Shown here: piece after piece, positions 24,434 to 37,321 of the stretch
Numbering within the stretch: position 1 is the stretch's first letter
Layout of the letters: each line of letters starts with the position of its first letter
Assembly (NCBI GenBank): GCA_025716855.1
Contig: JAIXMQ010000009.1
Location: 668,892-732,891, forward strand
DNA length: 64,000 nucleotides
DNA from: Pilaira anomala
Lineage: Eukaryota > Mucoromycota > Mucoromycetes > Mucorales > Mucoraceae
Reading direction: 5' to 3'
Notes under the pieces: generated by a model
Told to the model about the DNA's origin: nothing
The model's database searches: none
What the model saw: the letters and a program-made list of their open reading frames with translations, nothing else
Translations under genes and position numbers: made by a program

Positions 24434-25240
24434 ATATAATGTACCAATAGATCACAACAATTCCTCTCTCTTTTTTTTTTTCTTCTCCCTCTTCTCTACG
24501 CACAATAAAAATATTATAACGAGTTTATGTAAATGGACCTCTCTTTCTTTTTTTTTTGTTATGATATTAGAGAAAAAGATGATTGATAGAATTACGAATC
24601 CAGCTCTATTCGATTACTACAGTTAGAAGATGTATATGTTAATTCGTCATGATGAATTTTCAACTTTCAGCAGTGATAAAATAAGAGGAAGGATATACGC
24701 GCACGATATTTGGGCACCTAAAAACTAAAAACATGAGGTGTTACATATTACAGTATCTGATTAAGGGCTGATTGTTATTGAATTCTACATATTTCAAAAT
24801 GAATCTTTTTTTTACTTCTACCATCTTAATCTCTTCTTTGAATACGTACCTTATTTAGACAAGAGATTGTTTCAAGAATTATATAAGTTTAAAACCTGCA
24901 CACTTTCGAGCCTTTATATTTTACAAGTACTATTCTTTAAAGGTATAAGTAAGTTATATAGTATTCGTGAATATCAGGGGTAAAATGGTGCTCTTTGACA
25001 ATTTAGAAGGCTTACAGGCGTATGTTGAGAAAATAAAGAAGGGTTAAAAAGTAATTCTTGGGTGATATGTGTGCAGACAATAAAAAGTATCTATGTAGCT
25101 ATTTAGTCAGTGAAAGACAATGTTACACCATTCATTCCGGACAAATGGACTAACCTAATAATCCAAAGTTTGAGCGATTTATCTTTTTAAGTTTGCAAAC
25201 CAGCATTAAATCCTATCGTTTTTTTTTTCACTTTTAAACC
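24434..25240. other. intergenic, nothing recognised
   Basis: About 800 bp between uL29m and glucosidase I. AT-rich, stop-rich in all frames, with no repeat or RNA gene recognised. A T run (25219-25228) precedes the downstream ATG. Confidence 0.5.
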
Positions 25241-26206
25241 ATGGGGCGGACTAGTTCTTTAACGACTATTGCTACAGTTACATTAATAGCTTCAACTGTT
25301 GCAGCCGACCTCTTGACTGCTTCAGCCAGTGCTTCTAACAACTCGCTTTTATGGGGTACCTATAGACCTAATCTTTACTTCGGCACGAGACCGCGTGTTC
25401 CTGAATCTGTTATGACAGGTTTGATGTGGTTTGATGCTAGTCAATTTCAAGGCTTTCAACGTAAGACACCCTTTTCTTTTATAAATATAAAAACACGAAA
25501 TATTTTTTTTTTTTTTTTTTTTTTGGTTAACATGTCAATTAGACATTCGACATGCTTGTGATCAAGGGGATGGTATTGAAGGATACGGTTACCAAAAGCA
25601 CGATGGTAGAGAATACGCTTCACAAGAAATCAAAGATAAACCAAGTAATATCAAATTACAGACCGAGTTTATTAAAGTTCCTGGAGAAGAGAACGGTGGT
25701 GATTGGGGTGTTCGTATTAGTGGCACGCCAATGAATGATTTTGGTATATTGACATATATATATATATATTTAGTTTAAATTTAATCAAAGCGTTTGCCAT
25801 GATATTCATAACATTGTTATTCTATAGCTGATTCACTCACATCCGTCATGTTTTACATCGGAATCGAAGGACAGGGTGGTGTTGATATCATGAGTAAATT
25901 ATCTAGAAAGGTAAAATGATCATGTTTAAATGTATGCACTTCTTTATTAATATATTGCATAAAAGGGTCTGGAGTCGCCTGTAAAGTTAGAAGGTGATAC
26001 CCCCGAGCTGGGAGACTTTGAGATTCAGATTGTAGATGGTATGTAGTAATACATAGAAGTCAATTCATATTTCCTTTTTTTTTTATTAACTGTTTCTATG
26101 AAAAGGACCTTTAAATGTATATCCTAAAGAAGGCATCAATAGAGACCATAGCCGTACACAATGGTGGGGTGCTGAAGTACCTGAAGGCAATGTATGGAAA
26201 GCAAAA

Positions 26207-26245
<39 letters not shown>

Positions 26246-28135
26246 CAAATTTGAGTGATAGGACCATCTTTACTAAATGCATGTCACTTTAGATATTGTG
26301 TTACAGAATATTGTCCATGAAGCACGTAGTCGTCTTGGGGAAGAAGGAGGTAGCCAAGAGGAGGCTATGGTAAAGCCTTATAAGTATTTCTCTTTAAGTA
26401 ATAGTCTTTCTGAGAGCGAAGGTGGAACTGCCAATTTTTACGTCTTTCAAAAGTCTTTTAAAGGCGATTTTCAATTTGATGTTCTCTTCCGTTCTCAAAG
26501 TTCTGAAGAGCCTATTACAAGTAAGTTATATTGCATGTCAAAAAAAAATTTTGATAGACACTAATATTTTATCCTAATAATAAAGGCGAGTTTCTTAGTT
26601 CCGAGTTAATCAAAAAGGAAAATGAGTTTAACACAAGGTTCGAAAACACATTTCATTTAAAGCAGAAAGGATTTTCTAGCAGTGAAGTTGAATTTGCACA
26701 ATATTTATTAAGTAATATGTTGGGTGGTATTGGTTATTTCCATGGATCTTCTGTCATTGACCGTTCTCATCCACCTATGCAAGATGAGGAAAGTTTCAAG
26801 GATGAACCGATCCAACCTGAATTATCTCCTCCTCAGACACTTTTCACTGCCACGCCTAGCCGGCCCTTCTTTCCTAGAGGCTTTTACTGGGATGAGGGTT
26901 TCCACCAACTTTTAATTGGAGAATGGGACAATGATCTTAGTCTTGATATTATTAAGCATTGGACAGATATGATTGATGAAAATGGTTGGGTTGCTCGTGA
27001 ACAGATTCTGGGAGAAGAGGCAAGAAGCAAAGTGCCAAGCGAGTTTCAAACCCAATTTCATCATTATGCCAATCCTCCTACTCTTTACCTTTCTATCAAA
27101 CGTTATATTGATCGTTTAGAGAAACATACAGAAAGTGCCTTTTTGGATCAAACGCAAATGAAGATGGGTGCTTTAGATGATAGCGATATACTTCGCAACT
27201 TACATTTACAAGATCCTAATTTAGCTAATGAATGGCTTAAATCTATCTACCCAAAGCTTCGTCAAAACTGGCATTGGTTCCGTGCTACACAATTTGGTCA
27301 TCTTAAAAGATTTAATCGCCACCCGCCTAATAAAGAAGCCTATCGCTGGAGAGGTCGTACACCCAATCATACACTAACTTCTGGTCTTGATGATTATCCT
27401 CGTGGTGAACCTAGTGTAGGCGAACTTCACATGGATCTTCACTCATGGATGGCATTCGCTACCGGTCTCTTAAAAGATATTTCTCACAAGTTGGGTCCTG
27501 ACTATGCTGATGATATGGAGGAGTACACTCGAATCCAAGACGATATGTTAATTAATTTAGATGCTTTACACTGGAGTGAAAAAGAAAACATGTATTGCGA
27601 TCAGGCACTTGAGGATAACAAACCTGTTCATATCTGTCACAAGGGATACCTTTCTCTTTTCCCAATGAATTTAGGTCTTTTGCCAGCTGACTCACCAAAA
27701 TTGGGAGCTATTTTTGACATGATTGAAAATGAGGACGAGCTTTGGTCTCCTTATGGTCTTCGCTCTTTGTCTGCTTCTGATGAATTCTTTGGAGCAGGTG
27801 AGAACTACTGGCGTGGTCCTATTTGGATTAATATCAATTATTTGACTTTGCAAAGTTTATACAAGAATTACATGAATGTAAACGGTCCTTATCAAGAACG
27901 TGCAAAGGAAATTTATACCAAATTAAGAAATAACGTCATTCGTAACGTTTACAAGGTAATATATATTTGATTTAACTTTTTATAGCGAGTGCGTACTTAC
28001 ATGATCTATTAGAATTACAAAAAGACAGGTTATGTATGGGAGCAATATTCCGAAAATGATGGAAAGGGCTTAAAAAGTCATCCTTTCACAGGTTGGACTA
28101 GTTTAGTTTTGCTCATCATGGCAGAAGAATATTAA
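25241..28135 (+). CDS. CWH41: ER mannosyl-oligosaccharide glucosidase (glucosidase I, GH63)
   Basis: Eight exons: 25241-25460, 25543-25743, 25828-25910, 25966-26038, 26106-26207, 26293-26520, 26586-27955, 28013-28135; 799 residues. It trims the outermost alpha-1,2-glucose from Glc3Man9GlcNAc2 in the ER. Seen: an N-terminal hydrophobic segment (residues ~5-23, signal/anchor); [18 protein letters not shown], the usual start of the GH63 N-domain; [20 protein letters not shown] and [17 protein letters not shown] in the catalytic (alpha/alpha)6 barrel; and the C-terminal [12 protein letters not shown] and [18 protein letters not shown]. In exon 6 the correct acceptor is at 26292, after a TTTACTAA branch-like element; an earlier AG would leave an in-frame stop. 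Confidence 0.96.
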
Positions 28136-28258
28136 AATAAAAAACAATTTCCCCCCTTTTTTTTTTCTAATATCATTTATTTTTAATTTTGGCTTTCTAT
28201 TGTTAAAAGATTGAATAAATTATTTTACAAAAAAAAAAAAAAAAAAAAAAGGAGTTAT

Positions 28259-31200
28259 TTAGAATCTGTTGTTGTTCTCAAAGTTTCCACGACCACGACC
28301 TCTACCACCACGGCCTCTGCCTCTACCACCACGGCCACCACGACCACCACGAGAATCATGACTGTTTTGATTATTGTAGTTATTGTAGTTATTGGAGTTG
28401 TTGGAATGATTTGAGTTGGATTTACCATGATAATTATTATTATTACGTGGGTTAGAATTGTTATTTACTTTAGACGTGTTTTGATGAGAAGGATTGCTGA
28501 TATTAACAACATTTGAATATGGAAGAGTAATACCACGGAATTCAGAACATCTAAAAGCAAGATATATAAGTTTCGATGTTATCAGTATGTTTATATATAT
28601 ATATATATATATATTACCTTCCACCAAGAGTAGTTCCGGCCATGAATGTTGTATCAAATACAACATCAATATTCTTTTCGTCCACACTGACTACAGTTCC
28701 CTTGTTTCCGAGAGGAACAGAACCAGTATCACAAGCATAGACTACACGGTCACCCAAAGAGAAAGCTTGGTAGTTTAATCTAACAGTAGCATCAGAAGGT
28801 CTCAATAAAACCTTACGAGGTACGCTGCAAATAACAACGTTTTTGACGTCAAAATTTTCGTACTCTTCGTGGTAACTAACAGCCGCTTTTTCAATCGCTT
28901 CGACATAAGGCTATTTGTAGTTTTTGATAAATGTATTGTATGTTAAAGAATACAGCGATATAAACTTACCTTATCTAATTCTTCAGTATCAAAACCGGCT
29001 TTGATTAAGCTATCAATCTTTTTACTATTAAGCCACTCCTTCATAGCACGGAGTGTCTTTGCACCATCATTGGTCCAACCAAAGTCAGAGACATTCAACA
29101 TACCGACACCCCTGTGGTTACCGAGAAGTTTAACAAATTCAGGGAATTTCTCCACATATTCACGAATAAGAGCAATTGCAGCTTCAGAATATTCCCAAAA
29201 TCCTGCAACATTTCTACGGGTATAACCCAAAACTTTTTCACCGCGACCTTCGAATTTCAAGTTAAGACCAACATTAAGACGTTGATTTTGCTTTTCAACG
29301 ACAGTTAAAGCCGAAGTTAACTTTGAAAGTGTTAAAGGATGTATGTTGAGTTCACGAGAAACATCTTGAGCAGCTGTATAATGAATTTCTTCTTCTTGTT
29401 TACGAGCAATTTCATGACCGAATTCAGGTTCATAAAGATACTTTTCATCTATTGGGACAGTCAATTCAATATCAACGTTTCCACGAGTGTGGCCTACAAC
29501 AGTAGCCTGAGCACCCAAATATTTGGCGCCCAAGAAGAAAACGGTTGACTTGAGAGGGAAATCTTCTTCTACAGGACGAGGAGGTCTTTCGATGTAACGA
29601 GGGTCAGGATTATTGACCTTAATAACAACCGTTTGAATAGGAACAAGATCTTCAAGAGTAGGGTTGACAAATTCTTTGACAAGGGCACCATCTTCTGTTT
29701 GAAGCATACCATTCAAAACACAAACATGGAAACCTACTTCAATTTCTCCTACAAGAAGAGCAAAACGTTTACTGGGCATATATTCAGCACGACCCATGCG
29801 TGTTTCCCAGCTTTCTCTTTCTTTAGTATCCCAATAATGTTCAAGAATTTGCTTCTTTCCGTTAGTAAAGTTAACATAGTACTTCTTTTCAGCATTGGAC
29901 ACACCAATGACAACAGCCTCTTGTAAGTAAGGATAACGAACATAGATACTTCTGTAAAGGAAAAGTTTAGCAATTTCCTCTATATCTGCGTGTTGATATT
30001 TGTTCTTGATGGAGATAACAACGGATTCATTACGACTATCTTGTTGGAAAACATGAACGCCGTGATGTTTAATTTCATAAGTATAGGGAATAGTTTGTAA
30101 AGAAGGGAAACCAGCTAAAGCATCTTTTCCAATCTTTGCACCGGGAAGGAGACCCTTTCTCAAGGAGAGTCCAGCTTCCTTTACACTAGGTAAATGATAG
30201 ATTTCTTCACGTGCTAAACAATGATGAATATCAGGGAATACACCAGGTAAAGGACTAGGATAAGTTGGTACATCATCCATATCTTTCTTAGCTAACTCCT
30301 TATCATAAGAGAAACGATAACTATCACCTTCACGAGCCATTTCACGTTCTGCTTTGGTTAAACGCTGTTCTCTGTTCAGCATAGCTTCTAAAAGACGCTT
30401 TTCGTTAATGAAAGGAATTTTGACAATAGCTTCCCAATCCTGTTTCTTTCCGTTCATATCAGTATCAAAGTCACGAGGATAAAAGTCGATAATAGGAGAT
30501 GCTTGGTCAGTCATCAAATCTTGATAGGCAACAGGTAAAAGTTTTTTACTGAGACTAGGTAAAACACCCATTAATTGTTCATAAGGTTTAAAAGGTTTAC
30601 CAAGGTTGAAGTCATGATCTTGGAAACGCACAATATCTTTGAGATCAGAAATTTTAGGAGCATAATGGTAAGGATAATACCAACCCCAAGAGGCAACACC
30701 ATTATAATAATATTGAAGGACCCATTGAATACCAATAATGTAAGAGCCAACAATATCATCCATCTGTTCCTTGTTATCAATATCAATATCCATTTTATTC
30801 TTGTAGTAATCAGCTTTCCATTGCTTCAAGGCAGCATCAAATTTAGCCTTTTCTTCACGTTCAATATCTTCGCGATTCACCTTATCAGGAATAATTTCTG
30901 CTTCTTCGTATTTCTTCAATACACGATCGCGAGCAGCAATAGCTTCTTCATCTGATTCCATACTTTCAATGTCGTATACAAACATAATTTCGACATCAGT
31001 TGTTTTGTCAGGATTAGAGGTAATATCGCAGGTCATGGTTAAGTCTTTTGTAAGCTTTTCAACAAATTTACGATCGCGAGCTTTGAAAGGGAAATCAAAT
31101 TCAAGAGTGGTACCGTTACCAGTTCTTTCATTTAAAATGTAATTAGAGACTTGACGGAAAATAAAGTCTTGAGTTTCAGTAATAACTATTGAAAAAAAAA

Positions 31201-32652
31201 AAAAAAAATAGATTTTTTAGTTTTGAGCAACCTTTAAACACTCTCCTTTCAGCTTACCCATCTTTCCATCTTTAGCTTTTTTCTTTTCCATTTGATGTAA
31301 CAATTGACGTTCATTTTGACCATTTTCACGTTTGCCTGCAAGATACAAAGAATCTATACTTTCAGCCTCAAAGGCTTCTTTTTCAATTACAACAGAAATT
31401 TGATCCAAAATCTTTTGAAGTCTAGACATATCAACTCTACCAGCATCTTGTAAATAACCATCACAAGTGGGTAAAATTTCTTTGTAAATTCTAAACATCA
31501 AACTTAAAGCACCCTCATTGATATGAATGTTTGGCAAGTTGGGTAAGAAATCGTTACCAACAAAGAGGGCTAGTAAAATAAAATCATCCAGAACACGTTC
31601 GGCATCGTAAGGGAAAGTAAGTGAATCACTAATAGAATTAAATTCCATATCCAAATATTCTCTCATTAACGATAAATGCATTAAATAAAAGTTTTGATTG
31701 TCCAAGCTATACTCATCATATTCGGTCAATTAAACAATACAATTTCATAACCCCAACTAATATTTACCTTTTTTGTTTCTTTTGATTCACTTTACCAAAA
31801 GTGACCTCTTCACGTAATAAAGCAAAGTGAGGGTCATGACTTAAAAGACCCAACATGACAAGATCAGCGTCAAGACCATAAAGACAATGTCTAACGTTAG
31901 GATCATAATCAGGCTGAGCTTTAGCAAGACGAATATATTCCATAATCTTGTGTTCACCTTCACCAGGTACTTCAGGGCCAGACAAAACAATCTCTACATC
32001 ACGCCAGTTGGCGTCTTCAGATACCTTTTTAGAAATGAAGTAACGAAGCTCTGCTGTCAATTTCTTCATAAAGTCAGTACCAGGTGTAATACAATTAGAG
32101 TCGAAAGCATCTTCCTCAGGTAATTCTTCACCCTTTTCAAGTGCCTTTTGTTTAATATCATCAGCTTCTTTTGCAGTACGGAAACGACGCGAACGTTGTT
32201 GGTTCATTTTAGCTCTTGGGGCAACACCATCAATAGCAAGAAAGAAGAACTTTTTAGGCTTGATTTTAGAAAACAAATGGTCAATGTAATTAAATACACC
32301 AATCCAAATCTGTTCTTCCGTAATTCTGAAATGAGCATTGTCGTTGTTGTTATGAGAACAGTTGTGAATAATACCGTTCATATCCAAATATAAATTATCT
32401 TTATTTTTTTTTAGAAATAAAAAGCACTTTTTAGTTTAACTAGTAATATTACTATTACCACTACTACTTCTTATTATTGAAAACTTACCGAATTCAGGAA
32501 TAGAATTGTCAGCGATTAACTGAGAGCACATAGGATAACGTTCACTATTTGAATAATATTAGTTTTGAAAGACTTTTTTTTTCTTTTACGCGAAATTTAA
32601 ATATATATGTATATATATACCTTATCCATCTAAAAAACTTGGGGATACCCAT
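28259..32652 (-). CDS. XRN1: 5'-3' exoribonuclease 1 (XRN1)
   Basis: Seven exons: 32652-32621, 32544-32489, 32398-31768, 31706-31258, 31185-28970, 28910-28618, 28550-28259; 1322 residues. Cytoplasmic enzyme that degrades decapped mRNA. The start MGIPKFFRWISERYPMCSQL is the canonical XRN N-terminus. Catalytic acidic motifs are present (LYLDMNGIIHNCSH; GEGEHKIMEYIR; YGLDADLVMLGLL). SH3/Tudor-like domains follow in the middle (KGTVVSVDEKNIDVVFD near the C-terminal third). The last ~100 residues are Asn/Ser-rich and end in an RGG/RGRG block (28290-28350), a likely RNA-binding, methylatable tail. The exon 4 acceptor (31707) removes the codons just upstream and restores the family sequence QNFYLMHLSLMREYL. 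It is convergent with glucosidase I, with 123 bp between stops. Confidence 0.96.
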
Positions 32653-33036
32653 ATTATATGTAAAATATGTATTAGTAGAAAAAAGACAACTTTCTTTCAA
32701 ACTTTAGTTTCTTTTATTTTATAGTCGATTACGAGGCAGAAAGATATAGTTCGTGACTATCTATTCGAAGATTCAAAATGACAGCTTTCTGCATTATTAT
32801 ACACTCAAGAATTGAGTTTAAGATAACACAATGAAAAGAAAACCGAAGTTGTCAAAGATGATGCGAATGACGAATGTAGTAAATATTAGAGTCGTTCTAT
32901 TAAGATCCGTAATTCTTTTCGGGTAAAGTAATAAAGAGCTTTATATTTATTCGAGAAATGATTTAACTTCTTAAACATATGTAAAATAAGATCTCTTACT
33001 TAATCGTTGATTTTAACTACATTTAACTTTTATCCT
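32653..33036. promoter_or_regulatory. XRN1 promoter / aldehyde dehydrogenase 3' region
   Basis: Tandem minus-strand genes leave 384 bp here. AT-rich; no ORF or repeat of note. Confidence 0.45.
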
Positions 33037-34712
33037 TTAATTTTGGGATAATTTAAGGTGATAAGATTTGGGTCTATTAAAAATGATTAATATATCATGT
33101 AATTATTTAAAATATTTTCAATTAATTACCTAGTAAACTGATTATAGCCTTGTTTGCTCATAGAGAAACCTAAGCCGCTGTCTTTAGCACCTACCCAAGC
33201 TAATGCAGGATCTATATAATCACATCGATTCATAAACCAAGTACCAGTTTCAATTCGGTCACCAATTTCAAGTGCTTTTTCTTCGTTTGAAGTCCAGATA
33301 CTAGCAGTTAAACCATACTTGGAATCGTTCATTAACTTTATAGCTTCATCATCTGATGATACCTTCATAACGCATAGAACAGGTCCAAATGTTTCTTCTG
33401 TCATCACAAGCATTGAGTGATCAACATTAACCAAGATTTGAGGAGCGACAAATGCGGTATTAGGCTTTTTTTTTTTTTTTTTTTTTTTAAAAGGTTTAAT
33501 TGTTTGTTTATTTTAATTATTGCTTAATCAATTACCTTATCATGAGGAAAGAGTTTCTTGGTATCAATCAATGGTTTAGCACCTTTTTTTATGGCATCAT
33601 CAATTTGATTTCTAACATTATCAGCAAATTTAATGTTAGCCATAGGGCCAAGTGTAGTTTCTTGATCATTAGGATCGCCAAGAACATAAGTCTATAAAAA
33701 AGCAAATGTATATAAATCACTTGTTAAAATATAAATATATACCATAGTGTATTTTACCTTGGTAAGAGCTACAGCTTTCTCAATAAAGTCATCGTAAATA
33801 CTTTGATCAACATAACATCTTTCAATAGAACAACAACATTGTCCGGAATTAAAGAATGCACCATCAATAATATTTCCAACAGCGAAATCAAGGTTAGTAT
33901 CAGGTAAAACATAAGCAGGATCTTTACCACCTAATTCCATTCCACAACCTTTTTTTTTTTAAAAAAAAAAAACTCAGCATCACATGATTACATTTTCCCA
34001 TCATTGTTGAACTAATTTTACCTATAAGGTGATGACTATCTCCAATTGCTTGTTTAATCTTCTTTCCGACCGCAATACTTCCGGTGAAATTGACAAATTG
34101 AATTTTAGGATGTTGAACTAAATAATTGGCTTCTTTATCTTGAATATGAACTACTTGAATAACATCATGGGGTACACCGGCCTCCCATAACGTTTCAGCA
34201 AATATATCAGCACATTGAGGTGTTTGAGGAGATTGTTTCAATAAGACCGTATTTCCTGATAAAAGTGCAGGAATAAGGTTATTGACCGTGGTTAAATAAG
34301 GATAATTCCATGCAGCAATCAAGAAGATAGGACCTAAAGGTTCTTTACGTTGGAAACGTTTTACGACACCCGGTTTATGTTCAATTATATCATCTTGAAG
34401 AGATTCTTCAGCTACTGAAATCATATAATTTGCTCTTTCAAGAACACCTTTTATCTCGCCCTGACCATAACGAATAGGTCTACCCATTTGAGATGTAATT
34501 GATGTAGCTACTTTATCCGTCTTTTTTTCAAACAATTCACAAAATTTGGTTAAAATCTCGACGCGTTTAGAGACAGGAACCTTTTTCCAACTATGAAAGG
34601 CTTTGACAGAAGATTCGACTACTTTATCAATTTCATCTTGACTTAAAGTAGGGACTTGAAAAAGGACTTGTTGAGTACTAGGTGAAATCACTTGTATAGG
34701 AGTATTTGTCAT
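33037..34712 (-). CDS. NAD(P)-dependent aldehyde dehydrogenase
   Basis: Five exons: 34712-34022, 33948-33758, 33691-33536, 33464-33130, 33073-33037; 469 residues, slightly short for the superfamily. Seen: the cofactor-binding block FLIAAWNYPYLTTVNNLIPALL, FTGSIAVGKKI, the general base Glu235 in MELGGKDP, the nucleophile Cys269 (middle of FFNSGQCCCSIER), EETFGPVLCVMKV and the C-terminal RPKSYHLKL. It oxidises aldehydes to acids; the substrate class is not clear from sequence. There is no organelle presequence at the chosen ATG (34712), so it is probably cytosolic. The acceptors of exons 2 and 4 follow A runs, not pyrimidines. Confidence 0.94.
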
Positions 34713-35167
34713 ATTTATATTTAAAGAAAATAAAAAATAAAAAAATAAAAAAGAAAAGAAAAAGGGGGAAAATAAAAGATGTTTTGATATTAGTTTGCAT
34801 AGAAAACCTACTAGCGTAATCGTGACTTTGCTACACAAATTGTGTAAATACAACAAAAGTTTTAATCAAGTATTTAAAGGGGAATCACGTAAATATGACA
34901 AGTGGTGGTATCTATGGTTACAGAACCGGAGTGTTAAACAATTTTTAGAATCAATCTGATTTATTTTTACCATTGGCTGAGAAAAGTTTTTTTGTAAATA
35001 ACCCTCACATTTTGCCCTTGAAAAGATTGATTCTCAGTTGTTGAAATTTATTTTGGGCCTTTTTATATTTCTTTCTTACATTTTTTTTTTTTTTTTTTTT
35101 TTTTTTGTTTTCCCTTTTTCTCTTTCTTTAATAACAATAATAAAAAGCAGAATATAGAATATTCATT
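34713..35167. promoter_or_regulatory. divergent promoter region, ALDH / CHS7
   Basis: 455 bp between two divergently transcribed genes. Contains a T run of about 25 (35082-35106) on the CHS7 side and a purine-rich tract on the ALDH side. Confidence 0.5.
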
Positions 35168-36420
35168 ATGAGTGTTACGTATTACTTCGAAGCCCTCAAC
35201 TTTAATGGAATTTGTAGAACGATTGCCATTAGTTTATGTCCTTTAATAGGACGAGAAGATGGTATTGAACCAGTTTGTTATTCTCGTAATGTTGAACTTA
35301 GTGGAAATATCATTTTTCAACCATGTAAATCCTGTCAAAATAACTTGCAAATATGCAACCAACACTATTTACTAATATATTATCACTATTAATTAGCTAC
35401 TTTAATTATTGATGTTGTTGCTATTATCATGACCATGATTATGATTTATCATATTCGTTCTAAATATACTGCTGTTGGTAAATATAAATATTTTTAGCTA
35501 AATATATATTTTGTATGTACTAACTATTTTTAATAGGTCGACAGGAAATTGTCATGTTTTTTTATTTATACATGTTATCTACTTTGCTTGATATGTTACT
35601 AGTTACTGCTATTATTCCTACTTCTTCTAGCGTATACCCTGTAAGTTTTTTTTTTGATTAGGATCTAAATCTTGGTATAAATGAAACTAATATTCTATCA
35701 TTTTTATAGTGGTTCGCAGCTATACACATTGGTTTGATATGTTCAACTTATTGGTGTTTGTTATTAAATGGTTTTGTTGGTTTCCAATTTGCTGAAGATG
35801 GTACACCTTTATCGCTTTGGGTAAAGTATATATCTAACATATATAAATGCGTGGGTGGTATTAACATTTTATATGTATAGTCTATCCGTATTAGTTCATT
35901 TATTTGGTTCCTTATTGCTGGTTTCCTCGCTATCGGTACATTCAAAGGTGTTGCAGGTCTTTCATATCAAAACCAAGCAGGATTATGGATTTTTTATATC
36001 GTCTTGAATTACTTTATGTTCTTTGTCTATATTGTTTCTCAAATTATTTTAGTTGTAAACACATTAGATGATCGTTGGCCTCTTGGTGATATCTTATTTG
36101 CCGCAGGTTTCTTTACTGTTGGACAAGTATTGATGTATGTATTCTCTGTATTTATCTGTGATAGTACTAAACATTATGTTGATGGTTTGTTCTTTGGTGC
36201 AATCTGTAATTTATTAACTGTGATGATGATTTACAAGTATTGGGATTCCATCACCAAAGAAGATCTTGAATTCTCGGTTGGTTCTAAGCAAAATGTATGG
36301 GAAGTGAAAGAATTATTGGGTGAAGATGAAATTAATCAAAATTATGCTAATAATTATCAACAAACCGCTAATACTACTACCCCTCAACATTATCAACCTT
36401 ATGAACAACATCCTTTCTAA
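35168..36420 (+). CDS. CHS7: chitin synthase export chaperone CHS7
   Basis: Five exons: 35168-35324, 35397-35477, 35537-35640, 35710-35820, 35881-36420; 330 residues. An ER membrane protein needed for export of chitin synthases to the cell surface. Diagnostic features: [20 protein letters not shown] near the N-terminus, [20 protein letters not shown], and about seven hydrophobic segments, including [21 protein letters not shown] and [19 protein letters not shown]. The conserved [11 protein letters not shown] and [12 protein letters not shown] blocks follow. The tail after ~300 is Asn/Gln/Thr-rich. The family is fungal, supporting the taxonomic call. Confidence 0.95.
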
Positions 36421-36554
36421 ACAAACTTTAGCATACATTACCACATTATATACAAAAAAAAATAAAAAATAAAATAAATACAACATATAACATACATATA
36501 TAAAATTCCTTTTCCGCTGCTTTTTCTTTTTTTTTTTGTTTACTTTCTTCTTTA

Positions 36555-37228
36555 ATGATAGATTCAAATCCACTTCCTGTAAGGTCTGACCTTTATCAAA
36601 CCTTAGAATCTGGTGTAGACGGAAAACCAGGTGGCATTTTAATTACAAGTGTTGGACAGGAAGTCAGCCCAAATATTTGGTTAGGCGGTTATAAAGCATT
36701 AGAAACTGAATCCTTTTTAAAAAAGAACAAGATTACCCACATTCTTTCTATCGGTCACTTTAAATATATATATAAACCAGATCAGTTTGTTCATAAAGTA
36801 TGTAAGAGCTTCACTTTTTTTTGTTGAAGAAGTTGTCAATTAACGCAATCAATTAGATTATCCCCGTTACAGATAATCCCGAAGCAAACATTATACAATA
36901 TTTTCCTGAAGCGATTGAATTCATTACTAAAACATTAAATGATAAACACACCATACTAGTTCATTGTTTAGCAGGTATCTCTCGAAGCCCTACCATTGTC
37001 ACTGCTTATTTAATGGCTACACAACGTTTACGATATAAAGCAGCATTAGCTATTATTAAAGAGACACGACCCTTTGTAACACCTAACCCAGGATTTATGA
37101 ACCAACTTCGTTTGTTTCAAGAAATGAGTTATAGATTTGACCCAGAACATCCTGCTTATTTAGATTATTTAAAGCAACACCCTATAGATGAAGGACACGC
37201 TGGTCATGAAGACGAATATGAAAATTGA
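36555..37228 (+). CDS. atypical dual-specificity protein phosphatase
   Basis: Two exons, 36555-36797 and 36857-37228; 204 residues. The active-site loop VHCLAGISRSPT has Cys118 and Arg124 (HCxxGxxRS); the upstream VTDNPEAN supplies a likely general-acid Asp87. IWLGGYKALETESFLKKNKI is the usual DUSP N-terminal strand-helix. No CH2/MAPK-docking region, zinc domain or TM is present, so it is a small stand-alone DUSP. The acidic C-terminus (GHEDEYEN) is short. Substrate unknown. It starts 134 bp after CHS7 on the same strand and is convergent with eEF1B-alpha. Confidence 0.92.
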
Positions 37229-37321
37229 ATAAAAATTTCCTGCATTTTTTATCATCCTTTTACTGTAAAATAATTTTAAACAAATATCTTTTTTATTATA
37301 TATAAGCTTTATATATAAAAC

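Noticed and set aside
25240..26300. ORF fragments at 25552-25734 and 26277-26564 as separate small genes
   Set aside because: They are exons or out-of-frame pieces of the glucosidase I gene.
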